Assembly: GCF_030867145.1 (NCBI RefSeq)
Contig: NC_134454.1
Location: 50,031,830 to 50,095,829 of the forward strand
Source of the DNA: Opisthocomus hoazin
Lineage: Eukaryota; Chordata; Aves; Opisthocomiformes; Opisthocomidae
DNA: 64,000 bases
Direction: 5' to 3'
The notes under the pieces are model-generated. The model worked only from the letters and a program-made list of their open reading frames with translations. It did no database searches and was not told where the DNA came from. Positions within the stretch are counted from its first letter, which is position 1, and each line of letters opens with the position of its first letter. Below are positions 37,001-44,726 of the stretch, piece by piece. Made by a program: the position numbers and the translations under genes.

Positions 37001-38084
37001 TCCAGGCAGCGAGTGCTCTAGTGTACTGCCTGCACTGGAAGGGATTAGCCCTTGACTGTGTTACCTGGTGTTGCGTTCTTTTTAGGTTGTGCCCAGCCTC
37101 AGATATGTTTGGATTTCAGTGGTGAGACTGAAAAGTTCCCTCCTAACAGACATGCGCTCCCTTAAGCATGTCAGAAGGTCTCCCAATGGCAATGCTTTTC
37201 CATTCCTCAGCCTGAACAAAGAATGATCCAACATACACTGACACTTCAAGAGAAAATTTGTACTTATGAATGCTACGGCAGTTATTTGTGTCTGTAAATT
37301 ACAGGCAAAAATCTTCCTGGAAAACAATTTTTGAAATTTTAGTGTCAAAGACCTTCAGTCAGAAAGAACAAAAACTTGGGACTGTGTGTGCTGTGTGCAT
37401 TGTTGTCTATTGTGAGATCACTCTGGTATAAACTGACTCCCTTTAAGCCCTGCCAGGCAATTTTTGTGTGATATTTGGCAAATTGGATAATCTCATTGGA
37501 AAATGAACTAAATTAATTTGAGCATGAATGGGTGGATGAATCTGGAGAAGAAAGTTTGTATCCCTATTTCAAGCTAAAGTCTTCTGCTTCTGAGACACCT
37601 CATACTTCATTGCTTTGCTTTTTAGTCTTGGGGTCTGTTTAGTTGTGTGCCTTGTACTTTGGGCTGAGCTGACTGTTCGTCGGACTTAGATTTCAACGCT
37701 GCCAGACTGTGAGATTTTATGCATCATACAACTCCAAAGTCTCCTGATGTGATTATGGTAACAGTTTGCCCCCAGTCATGTCATCTGGAGCTGTATAGAA
37801 AATGTGGATCTGGGAGATGTGATAAAATGAGCAGAGTGCTGTTTTTAGCATGAGCTACTTAAACTGTGAAGACAGGTGGTGCTCATGGGATATACTGCTG
37901 TGCTACAGCAAAGGAGAGGGTCTCTGCTTGTTAAAAAACTGTCCAAAACCTGTGGTGCTCTTGCCACCATGAGCCAGGATGGATTTTTGCCAAAGTCAAT
38001 AAAGAGCACAGCATCAACTCTCGTCAGCAATTTGTGTTTAATTCCAAGAGACGATGAGCCATGATACCAGCATTGGAGAGCTTT
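34051..38084. other. RASEF intron 1, 5' part
   Basis: AT-rich intron sequence between the CpG island and the provirus. I see no additional exon, RNA or recognisable repeat. A run of G residues near 34018-34026 marks the end of the island. Confidence 0.6.
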
Positions 38085-38089
38085 CCTTG
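38085..38089. repeat. Target-site duplication of the provirus, left copy (CCTTG)
   Basis: The five bases CCTTG directly precede the LTR terminus TG at 38090. The same five bases directly follow the other LTR terminus CA at 44721, at 44722-44726. A 5-bp duplication flanking TG...CA ends is the signature of retroviral integrase; 5 bp is usual for class III (ERVL) elements, among others. Confidence 0.93.
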
Positions 38090-38502
38090 TGTTTTGGTTT
38101 CGGCTGCCGCCGGCAACAAAAGCGCCACGCGGCCGCCCCTCCCCCCGCCGGCGTGCGGAGGAGAATGGAAAGAAAGAGGCAGAAACCGGTGGGTCGGGAT
38201 AAGGGCAGTTTAACAGAACAGCAAACAGAGGGAAAACAGGAACAACAACGATACAAATAAGGAGAAAACACAACCACGAACCGTACAACAGCTGCTCTCC
38301 CGAAACCGGACCGGCGCTGCGCCCGCCCAAGCCGCGAGTGCCTTCCCGCCGCGCCGCTCCCCCCCACCGGAACCCAGCGTGACGTCACATGGTATGGAAT
38401 ACCCGGCTCTGTATGGCCAGGTGGGGTCAGCCCCCACCCCCCGGCTGTGCCCCTTCCTGGAGTCCGGTGAAAATTAACCCTGTTCTGGCCAAACCCAGGA
38501 CA
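38090..38502 (-). repeat. 3' LTR of the provirus (413 bp)
   Basis: On the minus strand the LTR runs from TGTCCTGGGTTTGG to GAAACCAAAACA. It is GC- and CpG-rich, with no TATA box (TATAAA) and no AATAAA on the sense strand, so its promoter is probably TATA-less and its poly(A) signal non-canonical. It carries a perfect CRE palindrome TGACGTCA at 38380-38387. It matches the 5' LTR (44309-44721) at every position except 38383. Confidence 0.95.
38380..38387. promoter_or_regulatory. CRE palindrome TGACGTCA in the 3' LTR
   Basis: This is the full 8-bp consensus recognised by CREB/ATF factors. The matching site in the 5' LTR (44599-44606) reads TGATGTCA, so only the 3' LTR keeps the palindrome. Whether it is bound is unknown. 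Confidence 0.6.
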
Positions 38503-38505
38503 TTA

Positions 38506-38515
38506 TCCACCCCTT
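38506..38515 (-). other. Candidate polypurine tract of the provirus
   Basis: On the minus strand AAGGGGTGGA sits three bases before the TG start of the 3' LTR. A purine run here primes plus-strand DNA synthesis in retroviruses. It is short and contains a T, so it is a weak tract. Its position is right, and no better candidate lies next to the LTR. Confidence 0.5.
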
Positions 38516-38517
38516 AT

Positions 38518-38995
38518 TCCATACCATCTACGTCATGCCCAGGTCCCCCATTGTCCGGTCGATCACCACCACTTCTCCTGTCTCCAGATATCATTCCCTT
38601 AGTCTATGGATCATCACTCTAAAGTGTCCGTTGAGTTCATTTAATCCATGACTTCGGGCTCCATCTGTCGTTACGGTCTTCTGTGGCAGGGGAGGTGATG
38701 TGTGGTGATGGGCGGTCACTTGCTGCATCCGGAGCTTACGGCTGATGTATCTGGTGCGGCCCGTGCCCACAGTCTGCAGGAGATGTTGATCTTGATGAAG
38801 TTGCTGGATGCTAGTTGTTGAAAACCAGGTCCAGTTCCATCATCGCTGTGCTCTGCTAGGTTTTCATCGAAAAAGTCCATCCTTCTTTAATCTGGACGAT
38901 TCTTACTATGCTACTACTGGTACAAAATATAACAATTATAACAGTGATAACAGACAGTGACAGGGTTATTTAACAACTAACTTTATACAATTTAT
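38518..38995 (-). other. Noncoding 3' region of the provirus between pol and the 3' LTR
   Basis: About 480 bp with no open frame of note. It holds no env, no dUTPase and no obvious accessory gene. It could contain RNA signals for export or packaging; nothing in the sequence shows this directly. Confidence 0.7.
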
Positions 38996-41900
38996 TTATG
39001 GACTATTCTCGCCCAAAATTATATCCCCATGAGGTACACATCGGACTTCCCCATCCTTCCGCATTACCCACCAGGTACACCCAGGTCCTTGAGCAAAAGC
39101 AATCCCGCGGACGGGCTTGCCTTTGCCCGAGGCAGGACTGACCCAAACTGTCTTCCCTAACATGTTCCGCATGTGCACTACAGGGACTTTATCCCCTTCT
39201 ACTGGGCGCTGAGGTTTTGACTGGGCAGGACCAGCCCGGTTGGTGGACCCTCTGGTGTTAACCAACCAGGTGGCCTTTGCTAAATGGGTATCCCAATTTT
39301 TGAAAGTCCCACCCCCCATTGCCCTCAAAGTGGTTTTTAGCAGCCCATTGTAACGTTCGATCTTTCCAGAGGCTGGTGCATGGTAGGGGATGTGATACAC
39401 CCACTCAATACCGTGTTCTTTGGCCCAGGTGTCTATGAGGCTGTTGCGAAAGTGAGTCCCGTTGTCCGACTCGATTCTTTCGGGAGTGCCATGCCGCCAC
39501 AGGACTTGTTTTTCCAGGCCCAGGATGGTATTCCGGGCAGTGGCATGGGGCACAGGGTAGGTTTCCAGCCATCCGGTGGTGGCCTCCACCATTGTGAGCA
39601 CATAGCGCTTGCCTTGGCGGGTTTGTGGCAGTGTGATGTAGTCAATCTGCCAAGCCTCCCCGTATTTATATTTTAGCCATCGTCCTCCATACCACTGAGG
39701 CTTTACCCGCTTGGCTTGCTTGATTGCAGCGCATGTTTCACATTCATGGATAACCTGTGCAATAGTGTCCATGGTCAAGTCCACCCCTCGGTCACGAGCC
39801 CATCTGTATGTCGCGTCTCTTCCTTGGTGGCCCGAGGTGTCATGGGCCCACCGAGCTATAAAGAGTTCACCCTTATGTTGCCAGTCCAGATCCACCTGAG
39901 CCACTTCAATCTTAGCAGCCTGATCTACCTGGTGGTTGTTTTGATGTTCTTCAGTGGCCCGACTCTTAGGGACGTGGGCGTCCACGTGACGGACTTTTAC
40001 AGCCAACTGCTCTAGCCGGGCAGCAATATCTTGCCACAACGGGGCAGCCCAGATAGGTTTGCCTCTGCGCTGCCAGTTGTTCTTCTTCCATTGCTGCAGC
40101 CACCCCCACAAGGCATTGGCCACCATCCAAGAGTCAGTGTAAAGATAGAGCACTGGCCACTTCTCTCGACTGGCAATGTCTAAAGCCAGCTGGATGGCTT
40201 TCACCTCTGCAAACTGGCTGGACTCACCTTCTCCCTCAGCAGTTTCCGCGACTTGTCGTGTAGGGCTCCATACAGCAGCCTTCCACCTCCGCTGCTTCCC
40301 CACAATGCGACAGGACCCATCCGTGAACAGGGCATACTGTTTCTTATCTTCTGGCAGCTGGTTATACAGTGGGGCCTCTTCAGCACGTGTCACCTCCTCC
40401 TCTGGCGATGCTCCAAAATCTTTGCCTTCTGGCCAGTCCATTATTACCTCCAGAATTCCTGGGCGACTGGGGTTTCCCATTCGGGCACGCTGGGTGATCA
40501 GAGCGACCCACTTACTCCACGTAGCATCGGTGGCATGATGCGTAGAGGCGACCCTCTCTTTGAACATCCAGCCCAGGACCGGCAATCGTGGAGCTAGGAG
40601 GAGCTGTGCTTCAGTGCCGACCACTTCTGAAGCAGCTCGAACGCCTTCATATGCTGCCAGAATCTCTTTTTCAGTGGGAGTATAGCGGGCCTCGGATCCT
40701 TTGTATCCCCGGCTCCAGAACCCCAGGGGTCGACCTCGAGTCTCCCCTGGTGCTTTCTGCCAGAGACTCCAGGTTGGGCCATTCTCCCCGGCTGCGGTGT
40801 AGAGCACGTTTTTAACATCTTGCCCTGACCGGACTGGACCAAGGGCTACGGCATGAACTATCTCCCGTTTAATCTGTTCAAATGCCTGTCGTTGCTCAGG
40901 GCCCCATTCAAAATCATTCTTCTTCCGGGTCACGTGGTACAGAGGACTTACAATCTGGCTGTAATTTGGGATGTGCATCCTCCAAAAACCCACAACACCC
41001 AGGAAGGCCTGTGCTTCCTTTTTGCTGGTGGGTGGAGACATAGCTGCTATTTTGTTGATAACATCCATTGGGATTTGACGGCGCCCATCCTGCCACTTTA
41101 TTCCCAAAAACTGGATCTCTTGCGCAGGTCCCTTGACTTTACTTCGCTTAATGGCGAAACCGGCTTTCAGAAGGATTTGAACTATTTTCTCCCCTTTCTC
41201 GAAAACCTCCTCCGCTGTGTCGCCCCATATAATGATGTCGTCGATGTACTGCAGATGTTCTGGGGCTTCACCCTTTTCCAGTGAAGTCTGGATTAGTCCA
41301 TGGCAAATGGTGGGACTGTGTTTCCACCCCTGGGGCAGTCGATTCCAGGTGTACTGGATGCCCCTCCAGGTGAAAGCAAACTGTGGCCTGCACTCTGCTG
41401 CCAAAGGGATGGAGAAGAATGCATTAGCGATGTCAATTGTAGCATACCACTTGGCTGCCTTTGACTCCAGCTGATATTGAAGTTCTAGCATGTCTGGCAC
41501 GGCAGCACTCAGCGGTGGTGTGACTTCATTCAGGCCACGGTAGTCTATTGTCAGTCTCCACTCTCCAGTAGATTTTCTCACTGGCCATATGGGACTATTA
41601 AAGGGTGAGCGAGTTTTGGTGATCACTCCTTGACTCTCCAGCTGGCGGATCAGCTGATGAATGGGGAGAAGGGAGTCTCGGTTGGTACGATACTGTCGCC
41701 GGTGCACCGTTGTGGTCGCGATTGGCACCTGTTGTTCTTCAACCCTCAGCAACCCCACAACGGAAGGATCCTCCGAGAGACCAGGCAAAATGGACAGCTG
41801 TTTAATTTCTTCCGTCTCCACAGCAGCTATGCCAAAAGCCCACCGATACCCCTTTGGGTCCTTGAAATAGCCTCTCCTAAGATAGTCTATCCCAAGGATG

Positions 41901-42160
41901 CACGGAGCCTCGGGGCCAGTTACAATGGGGTGCTTCTGCCAGTCCTGCCCAGTGAGGCTCACTTCAGCCTCCAGTAGACTCAGCTCTTGGGACCCCCCTG
42001 TCACTCCCGAAATGCAAATGGACTCTGACCCTTTGAACTCTGATGGCATTAAAGTACACTGTGCACCAGTGTCCACTAGAGCTTTATACTCTTGTGGATC
42101 TGACGTGCCAGGCCACCGAATCCACACCGTCCAATAGACACGGTTGTCCCTTTCCTCCAC
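38996..42160 (-). CDS. Provirus pol: protease, reverse transcriptase, RNase H, integrase
   Basis: The open frame has 1054 codons counted from a GTG at 42160 and ends at TAA (38996-38998). The frame actually continues upstream for seven codons to the gag stop, and there is no nearby ATG, so it is most likely made as a Gag-Pol readthrough product. Domains in order: aspartic protease with DTG at 30-32; RT with D243 and YIDD at 305-308; RNase H with FTDG (D614), followed by the AEVKA Glu and YTDS Asp; integrase with a zinc finger H773/H778/C807/C810 and the catalytic D840-D899-E935 triad (35 residues between the last two). All expected catalytic residues are present and no stop or frameshift was found. 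The tail after about residue 970 is basic and Gly-rich. Confidence 0.95.
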   Translation of the reverse strand: MEERDNRVYWTVWIRWPGTSDPQEYKALVDTGAQCTLMPSEFKGSESICISGVTGGSQELSLLEAEVSLTGQDWQKHPIVTGPEAPCILGIDYLRRGYFKDPKGYRWAFGIAAVETEEIKQLSILPGLSEDPSVVGLLRVEEQQVPIATTTVHRRQYRTNRDSLLPIHQLIRQLESQGVITKTRSPFNSPIWPVRKSTGEWRLTIDYRGLNEVTPPLSAAVPDMLELQYQLESKAAKWYATIDIANAFFSIPLAAECRPQFAFTWRGIQYTWNRLPQGWKHSPTICHGLIQTSLEKGEAPEHLQYIDDIIIWGDTAEEVFEKGEKIVQILLKAGFAIKRSKVKGPAQEIQFLGIKWQDGRRQIPMDVINKIAAMSPPTSKKEAQAFLGVVGFWRMHIPNYSQIVSPLYHVTRKKNDFEWGPEQRQAFEQIKREIVHAVALGPVRSGQDVKNVLYTAAGENGPTWSLWQKAPGETRGRPLGFWSRGYKGSEARYTPTEKEILAAYEGVRAASEVVGTEAQLLLAPRLPVLGWMFKERVASTHHATDATWSKWVALITQRARMGNPSRPGILEVIMDWPEGKDFGASPEEEVTRAEEAPLYNQLPEDKKQYALFTDGSCRIVGKQRRWKAAVWSPTRQVAETAEGEGESSQFAEVKAIQLALDIASREKWPVLYLYTDSWMVANALWGWLQQWKKNNWQRRGKPIWAAPLWQDIAARLEQLAVKVRHVDAHVPKSRATEEHQNNHQVDQAAKIEVAQVDLDWQHKGELFIARWAHDTSGHQGRDATYRWARDRGVDLTMDTIAQVIHECETCAAIKQAKRVKPQWYGGRWLKYKYGEAWQIDYITLPQTRQGKRYVLTMVEATTGWLETYPVPHATARNTILGLEKQVLWRHGTPERIESDNGTHFRNSLIDTWAKEHGIEWVYHIPYHAPASGKIERYNGLLKTTLRAMGGGTFKNWDTHLAKATWLVNTRGSTNRAGPAQSKPQRPVEGDKVPVVHMRNMLGKTVWVSPASGKGKPVRGIAFAQGPGCTWWVMRKDGEVRCVPHGDIILGENSP

Positions 42161-42181
42161 CTGGCTGGAGGCAGGGCCCCT

Positions 42182-42184
42182 CTA
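42182..42184 (-). promoter_or_regulatory. In-frame UAG between gag and pol, candidate readthrough codon
   Basis: Gag ends at TAG (42184-42182) and the pol frame resumes in the same reading frame directly after it. The distance from the gag ATG (44179) to the GTG at 42160 is an exact multiple of three. The codons after the stop are AGG and GGC. Gammaretroviruses express pol by suppressing a UAG in the same arrangement, aided by a downstream pseudoknot; I have not folded this RNA. No slippery heptamer would be needed here. Confidence 0.7.
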
Positions 42185-44179
42185 ATCCTCGTCAGAGAAA
42201 TTGCTGCTCACCTGCTGTAAAAATGACTTGGAGGTCCCCTCCAGAGGATCGGAATCAAGGTCAAACTGTCTACCTGGTCTGGAGAGCTGGCTTTTGGAAA
42301 CTGGAGCGGCACTTTTCCTAACAGAGTCCCCTTTTGTGATTGTTTTACCTCGCAACTCACGTACTCGTGCCTCTAGACTTGAGGTGGGTTTTCCATCCCA
42401 CTTCCTCATGTCCTCTCCGTGGTCACGCAGGTAAAACCACAGGGTGCCCCGTGGTGTGTAGCCTCTGTATTCCCTCTCCTGAGCAGGGAAACGCTTGCCC
42501 CTAATAGCTGAGACACTGGCCCGTACAGGTGGCGAGTAGGACATGTTCTCTTTGATTTGCCGCACCTCCCGGGCCAGTTTCTCCACAGCTGAGACAAGGG
42601 AGGAAGAGAGACTTTCCTCATATTGGCGGAGTCTGACAGCCACCTCGTCCACTGTTGGTACGTCTTTACCTTTCCAGTTTACAACTGCCAGTGAGTTGGC
42701 ATATGAGGAGGGTGCGCTCCGCACAAACTTCCTCCACATGGATTGTGAGCACTGGAGTTCATCTGGGTCTGTAGGTACCTGCTCATCGTCTGTGTCACAG
42801 TAAACCAGCTCCCGCACAGCCAATTCCCTCAAGTACTGAATACCCCTTTCCATATTGGTCCACTTGCCAGGATAGCATACAAAATCGTCACTGAAGGGGT
42901 ACCTCTCCCTCACGCCTGACAGAAGTCTCCTCCAGAGGCTGAGGACTTGTTCCTTTTTCCCAATGGCCTTGTCAATGCCCCCATCCCTGGCCAGGGATCC
43001 CAGCTGCTTGGCTTCCTTGCCCTCTAATTCCAAGCTGCTAGCCCCGTTATCCCAGCACCGCAGCAGCCAGGTGGCAATGTGCTCTCCTGGATGGCGGCTG
43101 AAATCTTTCCGCATGTCTCGCAGCTCGCCCAGGGACAGGGACCGGGTGATGATCTCTGTCTCTATCTCCCGTGATGACCCTGGCTCATCATCATCCCTCC
43201 CAGAGCGATCTGCTCTCTTTGCGTCTTTCTTTAGTTTTACAGGGGCGACTGCTACCTGCACAGGTTGGTCATTGGGCTCAGTCACTGTGCCTGTGGCTGG
43301 AGCTGGGGCTGGAGCAGCTGCTGTGCCCGCTGGGGAAACCGAGGCAGACCCTGCAGCTGTGGCAGCGGTGGTGCTGGCTGGGGGGGCTGTGACTGCCTGC
43401 TGGGCTGGAGGTGCTGCAGGGCCGGCTGGGGGGGCAGCGCCAGCTGCAGTGCCTGCTGCTTCATTCCCCCCCCTTTCCCCTTTAGGGCTCTGAACAGTGT
43501 TGAACAGGGCAGCTCGGTAGGCGTGGGCCAGACCCCAGCACATTGTGGTGATCTGTGTCTCTCTGGAGTTCCCAGGGTGGCAGCACACTTTTTTCAGATA
43601 TTTTACTAGTTTGTCCGGTTTCTGTATTTGTTCAGGGGTGAGTTTAAAACACACCGGTGGTGCCCACTGCTCTAGACACCTGCCCATGCTGTCCCACACA
43701 CCCAGCCACTCACAGCTATCCGGCCCCGGGGCAGGTCTCTGCACGATGTTCTTAACGACTTGCTTAACCCTAAACAAAACCTGCAACCCATTCAGGAGGC
43801 ATAACAAAAGGAGAGTGCTGCCCTGAGCATCCCACGGGTACTCGAAATTCTCAAAAGCAGTTAGGACCAGCCTGAGGGAGAGAGGGGGGGCGAAAGAGTG
43901 GGGGGAGGTATCCCCTTCGGTTTTCCCCACAGACTGGGTTTGATTATTCACAAATTCTAAGACATAGGATCCGAGGTACGGAAATGACCGCAGTGCCGCA
44001 TGCAAATACAAGACTAATTTCATGCACAGTGATGTTATCACATCATAAGTCGATATCGTAAGGTAGAGCAAAATTATCATCCTGATCTTTTTCCCCGTGA
44101 CGATGAATAGCACCACAGGGAACAAGTACAGCAAGTACGGATTCAAAAACCACAACCATCTGATGAAAGACAGAAACAT
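42182..44179 (-). CDS. Provirus gag, 665 codons, with unusual hydrophobic N-terminus
   Basis: This frame occupies the gag position, starting at an ATG with A at -3 about 105 nt after the primer site. Residues 8-28 and 34-59 are strongly hydrophobic, like membrane spans, and the protein does not start MG, so classical N-myristoylation is excluded. A further hydrophobic stretch lies near 115-135. Residues about 240-303 are Ala/Pro-rich low complexity. The region about 330-560 is charged and probably holds the capsid-like fold. A conserved-looking block LWFYLRDHGEDMRKWDGKPT lies near 578-598. I find no CX2CX4HX4C zinc knuckle anywhere. Gag identity rests on position, length and resemblance to avian ERV Gag-like proteins; the fold is not shown. 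Confidence 0.85.
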   Translation of the reverse strand: MFLSFIRWLWFLNPYLLYLFPVVLFIVTGKKIRMIILLYLTISTYDVITSLCMKLVLYLHAALRSFPYLGSYVLEFVNNQTQSVGKTEGDTSPHSFAPPLSLRLVLTAFENFEYPWDAQGSTLLLLCLLNGLQVLFRVKQVVKNIVQRPAPGPDSCEWLGVWDSMGRCLEQWAPPVCFKLTPEQIQKPDKLVKYLKKVCCHPGNSRETQITTMCWGLAHAYRAALFNTVQSPKGERGGNEAAGTAAGAAPPAGPAAPPAQQAVTAPPASTTAATAAGSASVSPAGTAAAPAPAPATGTVTEPNDQPVQVAVAPVKLKKDAKRADRSGRDDDEPGSSREIETEIITRSLSLGELRDMRKDFSRHPGEHIATWLLRCWDNGASSLELEGKEAKQLGSLARDGGIDKAIGKKEQVLSLWRRLLSGVRERYPFSDDFVCYPGKWTNMERGIQYLRELAVRELVYCDTDDEQVPTDPDELQCSQSMWRKFVRSAPSSYANSLAVVNWKGKDVPTVDEVAVRLRQYEESLSSSLVSAVEKLAREVRQIKENMSYSPPVRASVSAIRGKRFPAQEREYRGYTPRGTLWFYLRDHGEDMRKWDGKPTSSLEARVRELRGKTITKGDSVRKSAAPVSKSQLSRPGRQFDLDSDPLEGTSKSFLQQVSSNFSDED

Positions 44180-44284
44180 TTTTACCGGCGACTTTAACTA
44201 ACACAGTAAATGCGTATGATAAATTTTAACAAAATCTATGAAAGCAGTTTTAACACCCGCTGCTCAGCCCTGCCGTTATCCCCG

Positions 44285-44302
44285 CTCCACGTCTGGGCGC
44301 CA
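44285..44302 (-). other. Primer binding site, Lys-tRNA-like
   Basis: On the minus strand, six bases after the 5' LTR end, the sequence TGGCGCCCAGACGTGGAG begins. Its first nine bases fit the 3' end of tRNA-Lys. The rest resembles the tRNA-Lys(CUU) primer site (TGGCGCCCAACGTGG) with one extra G and one substitution. The leader between this site and the gag ATG is only about 105 nt. Confidence 0.7.
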
Positions 44303-44308
44303 ATTTAA

Positions 44309-44721
44309 TGTTTTGGTTTCGGCTGCCGCCGGCAACAAAAGCGCCACGCGGCCGCCCCTCCCCCCGCCGGCGTGCGGAGGAGAATGGAAAGAAAGAGGCA
44401 GAAACCGGTGGGTCGGGATAAGGGCAGTTTAACAGAACAGCAAACAGAGGGAAAACAGGAACAACAACGATACAAATAAGGAGAAAACACAACCACGAAC
44501 CGTACAACAGCTGCTCTCCCGAAACCGGACCGGCGCTGCGCCCGCCCAAGCCGCGAGTGCCTTCCCGCCGCGCCGCTCCCCCCCACCGGAACCCAGCGTG
44601 ATGTCACATGGTATGGAATACCCGGCTCTGTATGGCCAGGTGGGGTCAGCCCCCACCCCCCGGCTGTGCCCCTTCCTGGAGTCCGGTGAAAATTAACCCT
44701 GTTCTGGCCAAACCCAGGACA
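44309..44721 (-). repeat. 5' LTR of the provirus (413 bp)
   Basis: Same structure as the 3' LTR, TG...CA on the sense strand. Only one base differs: position 44602 is T on the + strand where 38383 is C, a CpG transition that turns the CRE palindrome into TGATGTCA. As the 5' LTR it would drive proviral transcription leftward, antisense to RASEF. Confidence 0.95.
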
Positions 44722-44726
44722 CCTTG
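44722..44726. repeat. Target-site duplication of the provirus, right copy (CCTTG)
   Basis: Exact match to 38085-38089, directly after the CA terminus of the 5' LTR on the + strand. The pre-insertion site would have read ...CTTTCCTTGGAAG. Confidence 0.93.

Larger units (their letters stand above)
38090..44721 (-). mobile_element. Complete ERVL-like provirus, antisense in RASEF intron 1
   Basis: The 6,632-bp element reads on the minus strand as 5' LTR, primer binding site, gag, in-frame UAG, pol (protease, RT, RNase H, integrase), about 480 bp of noncoding DNA with a weak polypurine tract, 3' LTR. The LTRs are 413 bp and differ at one position, and a perfect 5-bp target duplication flanks them. 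Both open frames are uninterrupted. There is no env and no dUTPase frame. The LTR start (TGTCCTGGGTTTGG, then a GGTTAATTTTC block) resembles avian ERVL LTRs as I know them, and the 5-bp duplication fits class III. Class assignment is inference until a pol phylogeny is made. Orientation is opposite to RASEF, the arrangement tolerated best inside introns. Confidence 0.95.

Noticed and set aside
37845..38330. Minus-strand open frames within both LTRs (also 44250-44607)
   Set aside because: They read across LTR control sequence, appear in both copies only because the LTRs are identical, and match no known LTR-encoded protein.
42963..43493. 176-codon + strand open frame opposite gag
   Set aside because: It is the complement of the gag Ala/Pro-rich low-complexity region, which is open by composition. 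There is no independent signal for an antisense retroviral gene.
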